DNA of 64,000 nt from Clostridiales bacterium (GTDB lineage Bacteria > Bacillota > Clostridia > Oscillospirales > Oscillospiraceae): NCBI GenBank assembly GCA_004551945.1, contig SFPN01000005.1:1-64000 (forward strand). The letters run 5' to 3'. This document shows, piece after piece, positions 16,381 through 26,231 of the stretch. Below the pieces are notes generated by a model. It had not been told where the DNA came from and did no database searches. It saw nothing but the letters and a program-made list of their open reading frames with translations. The position numbers were made by a program, and so were the translations under genes. Every line of letters begins with the position of its first letter. Within the stretch, counting starts at the first letter, position 1.

Positions 16381-17013
16381 TCACTTCTCCGCCGGGGCAG
16401 CCTGGAAGGTCTCCCCCAGCTTTTCCGCCGCGATCTGTCCGGCGGTGAGCTCGGTGATCCGCGCCTCATAGGCCGGCCAGTTCTCCGCCGGGAGCAGGGC
16501 GTTTACCCGCACGTCGGCGCCGTACTCAATTTCCCCCAGGACCCCCTGGGCGGCGGCCACCTCCAGCTTCATCCGCTCCAGCAGGTTGTAGGGGCACTGA
16601 ACCGCCGTCCGGGCCCACTGGCGCACCACGGAAATCCCCGCCTCACTAAGCGCGTCCTTGGCGGACTTGGTATAGGCCCGCAGCAGACCGCCGGTACCCA
16701 GCAGAATGCCGCCGAAGTACCGGGTGACCACGCAGCAGACGTTCTCCACCCCTTCCCGGCGAAAGACCTCCAGCATGGGCTGACCGGCGGTGCCCTGAGG
16801 CTCCCCGTCGTCGGAGTAGCGGGTGATGTTCCCCTCCCGGATCAGGTAGCACCAGCAATTGTGCCGGGCGTCGTAGTATTTGCTCTTCATCTGGGCGATC
16901 TTCTCCCGGGCCTCCTCCTCGGTCTCCACCCGCCACACGTGGCCGATGAACCGGGAGCGCTTTTCGGTAAACTCCGTCTCGCTGTCCCGGGCGGGAACGT
17001 AATACTCTGCCAT
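16381..17013 (-). CDS. YigZ/IMPACT family protein (UPF0029)
   Basis: The 210-residue cytoplasmic protein has an N-terminal IMPACT-type domain with the family hallmark SRFIGHVWRVETEEEA, then DDGEPQGTAGQPML and VTRYFGGILLGTGGLLRAY. A C-terminal DUF1949-like domain follows. Bacterial YigZ/YvyE proteins are linked to translation control by homology to eukaryotic IMPACT, but no activity is settled. The start at 17013 follows GGAGGAG at six bases; a longer upstream reading has no ribosome binding site. It lies 43 bases downstream of hflX. Confidence 0.88.
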   Translation of the reverse strand: MAEYYVPARDSETEFTEKRSRFIGHVWRVETEEEAREKIAQMKSKYYDARHNCWCYLIREGNITRYSDDGEPQGTAGQPMLEVFRREGVENVCCVVTRYFGGILLGTGGLLRAYTKSAKDALSEAGISVVRQWARTAVQCPYNLLERMKLEVAAAQGVLGEIEYGADVRVNALLPAENWPAYEARITELTAGQIAAEKLGETFQAAPAEK

Positions 17014-17056
17014 GGGGGCTCCTCCGTTTCTATTTATAAAATGAGGGTCTCGGCGT

Positions 17057-18364
17057 TTAGTCTTCCCAGAACTCCTTGGGTGGCGTCCAGCCGTCAATGA
17101 CGTACTCTTTTACCTGGCCGGCGGTCTTTTCCGCGCAGACGGCCACCACCTGGATGGTCTCGCCGTACTCCACGCTCTCCACCTTGGCGTCCCGGTAGAG
17201 CATGTCCAGAATGCCCCCCTTGTCGTAGGGCAGGGACAGGGTGACCCGGTGAAAGCCCGTGTCCAGCCGCTTGCCGATCATGGCCCGCAGGTCATCCAGG
17301 CCCTCCCCGGTCTTGGCGGAGATGGAGACAATGTCCTCTCCGTGGGGGCGGATATCCCCCACGTAAATGTCCGACTTGTTGAACACGTCGATGCGGGGGG
17401 TGGCCTCCGCGCCCAGCTGGCGGATGAGCTTTTCCACCACCTCCGCCTGCTCCCGCCACTCGGGGTTGGAGGCGTCGATGACGTGAAGGATCAGGTCCGC
17501 GTAGGCCAGCTCCTCCAGGGTGGCCTTGAAGGCCTCCACCAGGTGGTGGGGGAGCTTGCGGATAAAGCCCACGGTGTCGGAGATGAGCACCGTGCAGGTG
17601 TCGGAAATTTCCAGGGTGCGGGTGGTGGTGTCCAGGGTGTCGAACAGCCGGTTCCGGGCGGGGATGCCCGCGTCGGTGAGGGCATTTAACAGGGTGGACT
17701 TGCCCGCGTTGGTGTAGCCCACGATGGCCACCACGGGGACCTCGTTCTTCTCCCGCCGGTCCCGCTGCACCGCCCGGATGCGGCGGACCTCCTCCAAATC
17801 CTCGGTGAGCTTGGCGATTTTCCGGCGGATGTGCCGCCGGTCGGTCTCCAGCTGGGTCTCGCCGGGGCCGCGGGTACCGATGGGGGATTTGCCGCCGGAG
17901 GCCGTCTGGCGGACCAGATGGCCCCACATGCCGGTGAGCCGGGGCAGCAGGTATTGATACTGGGCCAGCTCCACCTGGAGGCGGCCCTCCTTGGTGCGGG
18001 CCCGCTGGGCGAAAATGTCCAGGATCAGCCCCGCCCGGTCAATGACCTGCACGCCGATGTCCTCGGTGAGCACCCGCTGCTGGGAGGGAGACAGCTCATT
18101 GTCAAAGACCACCAGGTCCGCCCCCTGGGCGCTGACCAGGTCGGCGGTCTCCGCCACCTTGCCCTCCCCGATGAAGGTGCGGGCCTCGGGGGTGTCCCGG
18201 TTTTGCAGGATCATCCCCACGCACTCCCCCCCGGCGGTCTCCAGCAGGGCGGCCAGCTCCTCCAGGGAGGTTTCGGTGGCGTTGTCCTCCCTGGGCAGGC
18301 TGTTGGCGCTGAGGCCCACCAGGACGGCGCGGTTTCGTTTTTCTTCGGTATGATGTTCGGTCAT
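17057..18364 (-). CDS. hflX: GTPase HflX
   Basis: The 435-residue ribosome-associated GTPase rescues or splits stalled ribosomes. The N-terminal HflX-specific domain (about residues 10-195) includes RAGLILDIFAQRART and the glycine-rich GGKSPIGTRGPGETQLE segment. The G domain follows with G1 GYTNAGKS (about 216-223), switch TTTR, G3 DTVGFIRKLP, G4 NKSD and G5 SAKTGEG. GGGAGG precedes the ATG. It is probably co-transcribed with the flavin reductase gene, which ends 19 bases upstream. Confidence 0.95.
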   Translation of the reverse strand: MTEHHTEEKRNRAVLVGLSANSLPREDNATETSLEELAALLETAGGECVGMILQNRDTPEARTFIGEGKVAETADLVSAQGADLVVFDNELSPSQQRVLTEDIGVQVIDRAGLILDIFAQRARTKEGRLQVELAQYQYLLPRLTGMWGHLVRQTASGGKSPIGTRGPGETQLETDRRHIRRKIAKLTEDLEEVRRIRAVQRDRREKNEVPVVAIVGYTNAGKSTLLNALTDAGIPARNRLFDTLDTTTRTLEISDTCTVLISDTVGFIRKLPHHLVEAFKATLEELAYADLILHVIDASNPEWREQAEVVEKLIRQLGAEATPRIDVFNKSDIYVGDIRPHGEDIVSISAKTGEGLDDLRAMIGKRLDTGFHRVTLSLPYDKGGILDMLYRDAKVESVEYGETIQVVAVCAEKTAGQVKEYVIDGWTPPKEFWED

Positions 18365-18383
18365 AAAAACCTCCCGGGAATGG

Positions 18384-18884
18384 TTATTCCTTCACCAGAA
18401 CCTGGGTGATCTCCCCGATATACATCCGGTGATAGTCGTGGTTTTCGTAGTGCTCCAGCCCTGCCGGGTCCATGTGGGCCGGGTCCAGGTCGTTCCAGTA
18501 GAGCTTGCGGCACACCAGCACCAGGTCGGCCTCCTGGATGTAAGGGGCGTTCTCCCCAGCCATGGCCACATGGAAGCCGCAGTGGGCAAACTTGTCCTCG
18601 TCCCGGCCGCTGACCCGGCCGCAGTAGGCCAGGGCCTTCCGCCAGGCGTCCCCAAAGAAGGAGAGGGTGAAGTGGTCCTGCTCCTCCAGAAATTCAAAGG
18701 TGTACCGCTGGGGGCGCACATAGATGGTGGCCACGCTCTTGTGCCACAGAACCCCCAGGCCGCCCCAGCTGGCGGTCATGGTGTTGCAGCGGTCCTGGGT
18801 GCCGGCGGTGATGAGGGTCCACCGGTCGTCAAAAAGAGAAAATACGTTTTCGCTTAGCTTCTTGGGGGCAATCTCCCGAAACAT
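18384..18884 (-). CDS. Flavin reductase family protein
   Basis: This 166-residue FMN-binding split-barrel protein begins MFREIAPKKLSENVF and contains NTMTASWGGLGVLW (about residues 35-48), the flavin-contact segment of flavin reductase-like proteins. It also has ATIYVRPQRYT and FTLSFFGDAWRKALAYCGRVSGRDEDKF. Members reduce free flavin or act as FMN proteins of unclear physiological role in gut Clostridia. AGGAGGAG is placed ideally before the ATG at 18884; the longer reading upstream lacks a start signal and overlaps the rpmE terminator. Confidence 0.88.
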   Translation of the reverse strand: MFREIAPKKLSENVFSLFDDRWTLITAGTQDRCNTMTASWGGLGVLWHKSVATIYVRPQRYTFEFLEEQDHFTLSFFGDAWRKALAYCGRVSGRDEDKFAHCGFHVAMAGENAPYIQEADLVLVCRKLYWNDLDPAHMDPAGLEHYENHDYHRMYIGEITQVLVKE

Positions 18885-18962
18885 GGTACTCCTCCTGTCC
18901 TGATCAGTCTCGGTTCCAGTATATGCAGAAAAGGCGGGCAGGAACCCTGTCTTAAGATACGC

Positions 18963-18990
18963 AAAAACCCGTGCCGGAAGCGGCACGGGT
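18963..18990 (-). terminator. Intrinsic terminator of rpmE
   Basis: The stem ACCCGTGCCG/CGGCACGGGT with a CTTC loop is followed by TTTTT on the minus strand, 16 bases after the rpmE stop. Confidence 0.9.
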
Positions 18991-19005
18991 CCAAAGCCAA
19001 ATCTT

Positions 19006-19209
19006 TCAGTTTTCCAAACCGAACTTTTTGTTGAAGCGGCTGACGCGCCCGCCAGTATCCACCATCTTCTGCTTACCGGTGAAGAAGGGGTGACACTTGG
19101 AGCAAACTTCTACTCTGATGTCCTTCTTGGTAGATCTTGTCTCGATCACGTTACCGCAAGCACATCTGATGGTAGCCTGCTCGTACTTGGGATGGATGCC
19201 TTCCTTCAT
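19006..19209 (-). CDS. rpmE: 50S ribosomal protein L31
   Basis: The 67-residue ribosomal protein L31 is of the zinc-containing type, with Cys ligands in the CACG and CSKCHPF segments. It ends with the usual GRVSRFNKKFG tail. AGAGGTG precedes the ATG. It is a monocistronic unit with its own promoter (19268-19296) and terminator (18963). Confidence 0.97.
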   Translation of the reverse strand: MKEGIHPKYEQATIRCACGNVIETRSTKKDIRVEVCSKCHPFFTGKQKMVDTGGRVSRFNKKFGLEN

Positions 19210-19267
19210 GAGTGTTCACCTCTTTCTGATGTCAAAAAATAAGTGCGTCTCATTAAGCGCATGTCAT

Positions 19268-19296
19268 ATGATACCACTTTCCCGCAGAAAATGCAA
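19268..19296 (-). promoter_or_regulatory. Sigma-A promoter of rpmE
   Basis: Minus strand: -35 TTGCAT (19291-19296), 17-base spacer, -10 TATCAT (19268-19273). Confidence 0.65.
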
Positions 19297-19331
19297 CTGT
19301 TTTTTTCGCAATTTCGGCGAAAATTTTTGCT

Positions 19332-22300
19332 TCACTCCCCCAGGGTCACGCCGGTGTTGGGCCCCAGGAACCAGAGAATCCGCCGGGTAACCTTCTGGCC
19401 GGTGAGGGTCTCCAGGGCGTAGGCGTAGGCCGCCAGCTGGCCCCGGTAGTGTTCCGCCCGCTGGGGGGCGTCGGCGGCGGAGACCCGGTCGGTCTTGAAG
19501 TCCACCAGGGTAATCCCGTCCAGCCGCTGGAACCAGCAGTCGATGACCCCCTGGAGCAGGATCTCCTCCCCCTCCGGGGCCTGGGGGTAAAACCGCCGGG
19601 CAGGGGCCAGCAGGGAGAAGGGGTACTCCCGGTGCAGGCTGGCACTCTCCCGCATCTCCTGCCCCAGGTCCGAGGCAAAGAACCGGGCCATGGCCCGGAC
19701 GTCCACCGCCTGGGCCTGCTGGTCCGTGAGGTAGCCCTCCGCCGCCAGCCGGGCCATCTCCTGACGAATCTCCTCTGCCGAGCCGGTGCGGTCCAGGCGG
19801 ACGCACTGCATGGCCGTGTGCAGGGCGGTACCCTTCTGCGCGGCGGTGAGGCCCAGGGTTTCCTGGGCAAACCGGGGGCGGTAGAAGGGCTTTTGCTCCA
19901 TGGCCTGCTTGTCCGCCAGGAGGAACACCCCCGGCTCCTCCTCCCCCTCCGACATCACCTGGGTGGCGGTGACCTTGGCGGGGGTGGCGGCGGCGGTCTC
20001 GTATGGATACCGCCAGCGCAGCTGCCGGAGCAGCTCTCCGGCATCCGGCACCGGTTCCTCTTCCTTGGCGGCCGTCTCCCGCTGGGCAGTCTCTTCCGAC
20101 ACCACGCCGGTGTGGTACTGAATCTTCCAGGCCGGGCCGAAGGATACCCCCGGCACCGGCTGGGCTCCGGTCCCCGCCGCCTGGCGGAGGACCTCCCCCT
20201 CCGGCCGGGCCAGGGCGGTGAGAAGAATCCACTGGCCTGCGCTGGAGCAGGAGGCCAGCACCCGGGGGTCGGCCGGGCAGGAGACGCTCTCCCCCAGGCC
20301 CTTGAGGTCGGAGGGGCCGTAGGCCAGGGTGTGGGTCATGACGAGCTTTTCCTTGGCCCGGGTCATGGCCACATAGAGCAGGCGCATCTCCTCCGCCAGC
20401 ATCTCCTTTTTCAGGGCCAGAGCCACCCCCGTGCGGGCCAGGGTCGAAAACTCCACCATGGTCTCCCGGTCCAGCCCCTTGGGGCCCAGGCCCAGCTTGG
20501 GGTGAAAGAGGACGGGCTTCTGAACGTCCCCATAGTTAAACCGCCGTCCCAGGCCGCAGAGAAAGACCACCGGGTATTCCAGGCCCTTGGACCGGTGAAT
20601 GCTTAAAATCTTCACCCCGGCCTTCTCCTTGGCGGAAGCAGCGGTCGAGCGCAGGCCGCCGCTCTCCTGGACCCGGTCCAGGTGGAGCAAAAAGCCGAAG
20701 AGGCCCTTGTGCCCCGCCCCTTCAAACCGGCGGGCCAGCTCGTAAAAGGCCAGCAGGTTTTCCCGGCGCTTTTCTCCCCCGGGCATGGCGGAGAAAATCT
20801 CCAGCAGGTCGGTGCGCCGGTACAGGTCCCACAGCAGCTGGTGGCTGCTCTTTTCCCCCGCGCCGAAGCGCAGGGCCTCCAGGTCCGCCAGAAAGGCCCG
20901 GCAGTCCTCCCCGCCCTGGTCGGCGGCGGCGCAGAGGGCGGTGTAGAAATCCCCCTCCGCCGCCCCGCGGATTTCCGCCAGCTGGTCCCCGGTGAAGGAG
21001 CAGACGGGGGAGCGCAGCACCGCCAGCAGGGGAATGTCCTGCCGGGGATTGTCGATGATTTGCAGCCAGGACAGGGCCACGGAGATCTCCGTGGTCTGGA
21101 AGAAGTCGTTTCCCTCCTCCGCGGACCAGCCCACTCCCTGCTCCTCCAGGGCCAGGGCGTAGAAGTGCCGCACCGGACCGGGAGAGCGCAGAAGGATGGC
21201 AATGTCATCCGGCTGGATGGGGCGGGTACCCCCCTCCCCGTCAGAGACGGGAAACTCAGTTTTTAATAAGGAGGCGATTTCCTTTGCCACAAACCGGGCC
21301 TCTAGGTAGTGCTTGCTCTGCCGGTCCTGGGTGAGGGCCGGGTCCTGGCTGAAGTCCAGCACATGCAGCTCGGTTTCGTACCCCGCCCCCTCCGGGAAGG
21401 TGCCCCCGGGGTAGAGGGCCTGGTCATCCGTATAATCCATCTCCCCCAGGTCCCGGGACATGATGGTCCGGAACAGGTCGTTGGCCGCCTCCAGCACCTG
21501 GGGGCGGGAGCGAAAGTTTTTGGACAGAATGATCTTCCGGTCCTCCCCCTCCTCTGCCTCGGTCCAGAGTGTAAAGGTTCTGTACTTGTCAAGGAAAATG
21601 GTGGGGTCGGCCAGGCGGAAGCGGTAAATGGACTGCTTCACGTCCCCCACCATGAAGAGGTTTCTCCCCTCGTCGGACAGGGCCCGGAAGATAGTGTTCT
21701 GGACCTGGTTGGTGTCCTGGTACTCGTCCACCATAATCTCCGTGTACTGGCTTCCCCACTGGCGGGCCAAATCAGTAGGCTCCCCTTTTTCGTCCACCAG
21801 CAGGCGGACGGCGCAGTGCTCCAGGTCGGAGAAGTCCAGGAGAGATTTTTCCCGCTTTGCCTGGTCGTAAGCCTGGGAGAAGTCCTCCACCAGGGTGATG
21901 AGGCCGCTCATGGCGGGGCAAACCAGCGCCATGTCGGCCAGCAGGCTCTCGCTGGTGCTGCCGAACTGCTTTTCCAGCTCCTCCACAGCCTTTTTGCACC
22001 GGGTGCGGATGGCCTTGATCTGGTCCTGGGCGGTTACGTTCTCCACCCCTTTGGCCCCTTTCAGCCGGGGGAAGGCGATGGCGCACCGGGCGGCCTCGTC
22101 CCAGCTGCTTTCGGCTGCCTGGGCAAAGGCGTGCAGGTCCTCGCAGGTAGCGGCCAGACTGTCCCCGTAGGCCTTTTCCAGCACCGGGTCCTCGGACGCC
22201 AGACAGCAGGCCTTGTCCATCTGTGTGGCCCAATATCCGGCGGTCTGGGCGGCCTCCCGGAGAAGCATGGCTCCCCAGGGGGTCTGGCCCACGTCGGAAA

Positions 22301-22910
22301 TGCCGGTCAGGTCCAGGGCCGCCCGCTGCTCCTCCAGCCAGGCGTTGGGATCGGGGTAACTCTGGATCTTGCCGTACACGTCCAGGGTGATCTCCACCAG
22401 GCGGCTGTCGTCCCGGCCGGCAGCCAGCACGTCCAGCAGCCTGGCAAAGTCCCCCTCGGGGTCAATGGTCTCGTACCGGGCCTCCAGCACCTGGTCCAGG
22501 GTGCGGGCCATGAGGACCTGGGCCTCCTCGTCCTCGCAGAGGGCGAAGTCCGCCGGCAGATCCAGCAGGTGGCCCCACTGGCGGAGCAGCACCGTGCAGA
22601 AAGCATGAATGGTGGAAATCTGAGCCTTGTAAAGAAGGGCGGTCTGGCGGCGGAGATGGGCGTTGTCCGGCTGACCGGCCAGGGCTTCGGCGATCTCCTT
22701 GGCGATTCTGGCCCGCAGCTCCTCCGCTGCCGCCCGGGTGAAGGTGATGATGAGGAACTGGTCCACGTTCTTCCCCTCGGTGAGGATGCGGTCCAGCAGC
22801 CGCTCCACCAGCACCCGGGTCTTGCCGGAGCCGGCCGCCGCGGAAACCAGCAGGCCGCCGCCCCGGTTTTTGACCACCGCCTCCTGCTCAGGCGTGCGCC
22901 TGACTGCCAT
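19332..22910 (-). CDS. addA: ATP-dependent helicase/nuclease subunit AddA
   Basis: This 1192-residue UvrD-family helicase with a C-terminal nuclease domain is the Firmicute counterpart of RecB in double-strand break processing. Walker A is AAAGSGKT (about residues 24-31). Other helicase motifs include VDEYQDTNQVQ, VGDVKQSIYRFR, LSIHRSKGLEYPVVFL and LLYVAMTRAKEKL. The nuclease motif GVIDCWFQRLDGITLVDFKTD lies near the end. The start at 22910 follows GGAGGG and overlaps the addB 3' end by 23 bases, so translation is coupled and the two subunits are made together. Confidence 0.96.
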   Translation of the reverse strand: MAVRRTPEQEAVVKNRGGGLLVSAAAGSGKTRVLVERLLDRILTEGKNVDQFLIITFTRAAAEELRARIAKEIAEALAGQPDNAHLRRQTALLYKAQISTIHAFCTVLLRQWGHLLDLPADFALCEDEEAQVLMARTLDQVLEARYETIDPEGDFARLLDVLAAGRDDSRLVEITLDVYGKIQSYPDPNAWLEEQRAALDLTGISDVGQTPWGAMLLREAAQTAGYWATQMDKACCLASEDPVLEKAYGDSLAATCEDLHAFAQAAESSWDEAARCAIAFPRLKGAKGVENVTAQDQIKAIRTRCKKAVEELEKQFGSTSESLLADMALVCPAMSGLITLVEDFSQAYDQAKREKSLLDFSDLEHCAVRLLVDEKGEPTDLARQWGSQYTEIMVDEYQDTNQVQNTIFRALSDEGRNLFMVGDVKQSIYRFRLADPTIFLDKYRTFTLWTEAEEGEDRKIILSKNFRSRPQVLEAANDLFRTIMSRDLGEMDYTDDQALYPGGTFPEGAGYETELHVLDFSQDPALTQDRQSKHYLEARFVAKEIASLLKTEFPVSDGEGGTRPIQPDDIAILLRSPGPVRHFYALALEEQGVGWSAEEGNDFFQTTEISVALSWLQIIDNPRQDIPLLAVLRSPVCSFTGDQLAEIRGAAEGDFYTALCAAADQGGEDCRAFLADLEALRFGAGEKSSHQLLWDLYRRTDLLEIFSAMPGGEKRRENLLAFYELARRFEGAGHKGLFGFLLHLDRVQESGGLRSTAASAKEKAGVKILSIHRSKGLEYPVVFLCGLGRRFNYGDVQKPVLFHPKLGLGPKGLDRETMVEFSTLARTGVALALKKEMLAEEMRLLYVAMTRAKEKLVMTHTLAYGPSDLKGLGESVSCPADPRVLASCSSAGQWILLTALARPEGEVLRQAAGTGAQPVPGVSFGPAWKIQYHTGVVSEETAQRETAAKEEEPVPDAGELLRQLRWRYPYETAAATPAKVTATQVMSEGEEEPGVFLLADKQAMEQKPFYRPRFAQETLGLTAAQKGTALHTAMQCVRLDRTGSAEEIRQEMARLAAEGYLTDQQAQAVDVRAMARFFASDLGQEMRESASLHREYPFSLLAPARRFYPQAPEGEEILLQGVIDCWFQRLDGITLVDFKTDRVSAADAPQRAEHYRGQLAAYAYALETLTGQKVTRRILWFLGPNTGVTLGE

Positions 22911-25900
22911 GGTCTGTCCCTCCTTCCTCCTTCCGGGCCAGCCAGTCCCAGAAGTCACTGTTTTTCACCGACGGAATCCACCGCCGCCGGTCGGTCTTTT
23001 CCTCAAACTGGCAGGCCCGGAAGTACTCGCAGTACTGACAGGCGTTCTTGGACGGCCCCCGCCAGAAGGGGTCGGCGTCGATGTTGCCCGATGCAATCTC
23101 CCGGCAGATCTGCTGGAGGATGGCCTGGGTGTGGCCCTTGAGCCTCCCCAGCTTCTCTGCGCTCACCAGGGCGTCCCCGGTGATCTTTCCCGTCCGGGCG
23201 CTCACCCGCAGGGGGAGAAACCGCAGGCTTCCCTCCTGGTGCTCCATGGCGTCCAGCACGGCCTCGTCGTCCAGCACCAGACCCCGGCGGACCAGCTCCT
23301 TGTCCATGAGCTTACGCCGGGCGGCCTCGTCCATGTCCCGGCTACCGGAGATCATGGCCTCCCGGGCGGGCAGGTAGAGCACCCCCGCCGGAACCGGCTG
23401 GGTTCCAAAGCGCTTCTCCCCCTTCTCCTCCAGGGCGAAGAGGTAGAGAAGCATCTGCAAACCCAAGCCGTTCCAGATTTCCGTCAGGTCAAAGGATTTC
23501 CGGCCGGTCTTGTAGTCCACCACCCGCAGGTAGAGGCGGCCGTCCTTCACCCAGCCGTCCACCCGGTCCACAAAGCCGGAGATGCGCAGGGTGACGCCCC
23601 CTGCCTTCACCTCCACCGGGGGCAGGTCCTTGCCGGGACCGAAGCCCAGCTCGAAGCAGATGGGCTGGAAGTCCGAGGACCGCAGCTCGTCGATCACGTT
23701 GTCCACCACCGCCTGGACATTCCTCTGCAAACGGCGGAAGAGATACTGGAACCGGGGCGTCTGGTGCTCCATGCCCCCAAGCTCTGTAAAGATATATTCC
23801 TTTACAGTCTGTTTGGTCAAATCCTTCACGTCCTGATCCGAGCAGGCCTCGATGCCCCCCTTGTCCCGGACGCCCCGGAGCACATGCTCCAGAACGAAGT
23901 GGACAAAGGTGCCGTACTCCGGGGCGTGAAAGCCCGCCGGGCGGCGGTCCTTGGCCCCCAGACCGTAGCGGAGGAAGTAGGCAAAGTGGCAGGATTTATA
24001 CTGATCCATCCGGGAGGCGGACATGGCCACCTTCTCCCCGTAGAGGGATTGCACCGCTTGAGGGGAGAGCCTGCCCCGCTCCCACCGGGCGGCCCGGTCC
24101 AGCCGCCGGAAGCAGGCGGCATAAGCGGGGTCGGCCTCCAGCTCTTCCCGGGCTTCGGGGGATCTGGCGGCCAGGGTGCGCAGGCGGTCCGGGGAGTCCG
24201 CCATGACGCAGGGTCCCTGGGCCTGAGGGAACAGCGCCGCCAGGGTCTCCACCAGGAAGGAGGGCCGGTACTCTCCCCCGCTCTCCCCGCCGGCGGGCCA
24301 GGTGACACAGAGCTTTTCCGTGGGCTGGGCGCAGGCGGTGTAGACAATGGTGTTCTCCCGGCTGAGCTTTTCCTCCACCTGGGGGGCCAGCTCCAGGCCG
24401 TAGTCCTCCAGCAGCGCCCGGTCCCGGTCGGTGAGCAGCCCCTGGCCAGGGGTCACCTGGGGGATAGAGCCGTCGTCGGCCCCCAGGAAAATCAGCACCT
24501 TGCAGGCCCGGTTGGACAGCCGCTGGGCGTCTCCCGCCGCCACCCGGTCCAGGGAGGCGGGAATGGTGCCCACGGAGTACCGGGACAGCAGCAGCTTCAG
24601 CAGCTTGGAAAATTCCGAAAACTCCGCCTCCTGGTCCCCCAGCAGGGCGGTGCACTGCTCCAGGGCGCCGCAGAAGATCTCCCACAGCTGGCTGTACTGG
24701 CGGGCCAGCTCCGGCTCCCCCTGCTCCAGCAGGCGGGCAGTGCGGGCCTCCAGGGCCTCCGGGGCCTGGATTTCCTCCAGGAAGCTGTAAAGGGCAAGCA
24801 CTTGCTCTCCTATGGTATGCTTGGATTTTTTCTTGAACGTCTCCAAAGGCCGAATCACCCGCAGGCGCAGCGCGTTCAGCTCCTCCAGGTCCTTTTCGTC
24901 CTGCTCGGTAAAGGTCTGGTGATAGCCCCCGGGGTGCTGGGTCCAGGGCTTGGTCCACCGGCTGCCCCACAGGTCCCAGGTGAGAACGTAATTTTCCAGC
25001 TTGTCACACGCCTGGGGGGTAAGGCCCGCCAGACCGGTTTTCAGATAGCGGAACATATCCTCGTAGGCATAGCCCCCCCGCACCGCGTCCATGGCGGCGG
25101 TGATGAGGGTGAAGATGGGCTTTTGGAGAATATCCGTCCGGTCCGACTGGAACACCGGGATGTCATACTGGGCAAAGATGCCCTCCATGTGCTCCCAGTA
25201 CCGGTCCATGGACCGGGCGGTTACCGCGATGTCCCGGTACCGGAACCGCCCCGACTGGACCAGCCGGCGGATCTCCCCGGCGGCCCAGCGGACCTCCTCC
25301 CGGGGGGTGGCCAGGCGGCCCAGGAAAATGCTCTCGTCCCACTCCCCTGGGTAGGGGACCCGGGAACGGGCGAAAAGATTCTGCTCCAGATAGGCCAGGG
25401 GCGGGGTGCGGACCCCCTCCCGCAGGGGCAGGTCCTCCCGGCGCACCGGGCAGTTTGCTTTGGCCGCCAGGCGGCGGAGCCAGGTTTCCGTCTTGTGGGC
25501 CGGGGCAAAGACCTCCTCCTCCCCCTCCCCTTCTCCCCAGGTGAGGGTCACGGTAACGGAATGGGCCTGGCGGAGCAGCTGCTCCAGCACCAGCCCCTGC
25601 TGGGGGGTGAAGTCGGTAAAGCCGTCTAAGTACACGTCCTTCTCCCGGAAGAAGGGATAGGTTTTCAGCTTCTCCGCCAGGCGGGTAAGCCGGTCCCGGG
25701 GGTCCAGGCTGCCCCGGGCGGTCATGGCCTCGTAGGCCCCGAATATGAGGCCTAAGTCCCGGAGCTTTTCCCCGTCCAGCCCTTCGGTCTCCTCCCCCAC
25801 CTGGGTTAGCTGGGCCCCGGTGACGCAGCAGCTTTTCAGCTCGTCCATGGTGGTCAGCAGGCTGGAGAGAAACTCCGGCTTCTGGGAGGGCATGGCGTAC

Positions 25901-26211
25901 ACGGTCAGGTTTCCGCTCACGGACTTCAGGGCCGCGTACATCACCAGCAGACGCCCCCCCTCGTCCAGCACCGGCTGGGCTCCGCCCCCGGCCAGGGACA
26001 GAACCCGGTTTTCCAGCCGGGTGAAGGAGAGGATCTCTCCATACAGCCCCGCCTGGTTTCCGTTCTCCTGGCAGAAGCGGCCCTCGGTCTCAAAGGAGGC
26101 CTGCTCCGGCACCAGAAGAAGCTGGAAGCGGTCCTTCCCCGCCTCCTTCATCCGCCGGAACACCTCCGCCGTTTTGCCGCAGCCGGCCCGGCCTGTGACG
26201 ATGTGCAGCAT
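22888..26211 (-). CDS. addB: ATP-dependent helicase/nuclease subunit AddB
   Basis: This 1107-residue partner of AddA starts MLHIVTGRAGCGKT with a Walker A site at residues 7-14. A degenerate helicase body follows, then a C-terminal RecB-type nuclease domain (VDYKTGRKSF). Cysteines of the predicted 4Fe-4S staple include one in SCHFAYFLRYG and the CQYCEYFRAC cluster near the C-terminus, as in B. subtilis AddB. The ATG at 26211 follows AAGGAGGG; an upstream in-frame ATG overlaps the preceding stop and lacks a ribosome site. It lies 20 bases after the spermidine-synthase-like gene. Confidence 0.95.
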   Translation of the reverse strand: MLHIVTGRAGCGKTAEVFRRMKEAGKDRFQLLLVPEQASFETEGRFCQENGNQAGLYGEILSFTRLENRVLSLAGGGAQPVLDEGGRLLVMYAALKSVSGNLTVYAMPSQKPEFLSSLLTTMDELKSCCVTGAQLTQVGEETEGLDGEKLRDLGLIFGAYEAMTARGSLDPRDRLTRLAEKLKTYPFFREKDVYLDGFTDFTPQQGLVLEQLLRQAHSVTVTLTWGEGEGEEEVFAPAHKTETWLRRLAAKANCPVRREDLPLREGVRTPPLAYLEQNLFARSRVPYPGEWDESIFLGRLATPREEVRWAAGEIRRLVQSGRFRYRDIAVTARSMDRYWEHMEGIFAQYDIPVFQSDRTDILQKPIFTLITAAMDAVRGGYAYEDMFRYLKTGLAGLTPQACDKLENYVLTWDLWGSRWTKPWTQHPGGYHQTFTEQDEKDLEELNALRLRVIRPLETFKKKSKHTIGEQVLALYSFLEEIQAPEALEARTARLLEQGEPELARQYSQLWEIFCGALEQCTALLGDQEAEFSEFSKLLKLLLSRYSVGTIPASLDRVAAGDAQRLSNRACKVLIFLGADDGSIPQVTPGQGLLTDRDRALLEDYGLELAPQVEEKLSRENTIVYTACAQPTEKLCVTWPAGGESGGEYRPSFLVETLAALFPQAQGPCVMADSPDRLRTLAARSPEAREELEADPAYAACFRRLDRAARWERGRLSPQAVQSLYGEKVAMSASRMDQYKSCHFAYFLRYGLGAKDRRPAGFHAPEYGTFVHFVLEHVLRGVRDKGGIEACSDQDVKDLTKQTVKEYIFTELGGMEHQTPRFQYLFRRLQRNVQAVVDNVIDELRSSDFQPICFELGFGPGKDLPPVEVKAGGVTLRISGFVDRVDGWVKDGRLYLRVVDYKTGRKSFDLTEIWNGLGLQMLLYLFALEEKGEKRFGTQPVPAGVLYLPAREAMISGSRDMDEAARRKLMDKELVRRGLVLDDEAVLDAMEHQEGSLRFLPLRVSARTGKITGDALVSAEKLGRLKGHTQAILQQICREIASGNIDADPFWRGPSKNACQYCEYFRACQFEEKTDRRRWIPSVKNSDFWDWLARKEEGGTDHGSQAHA

Positions 26212-26231
26212 GGCGCGCCCTCCTTGCTTCA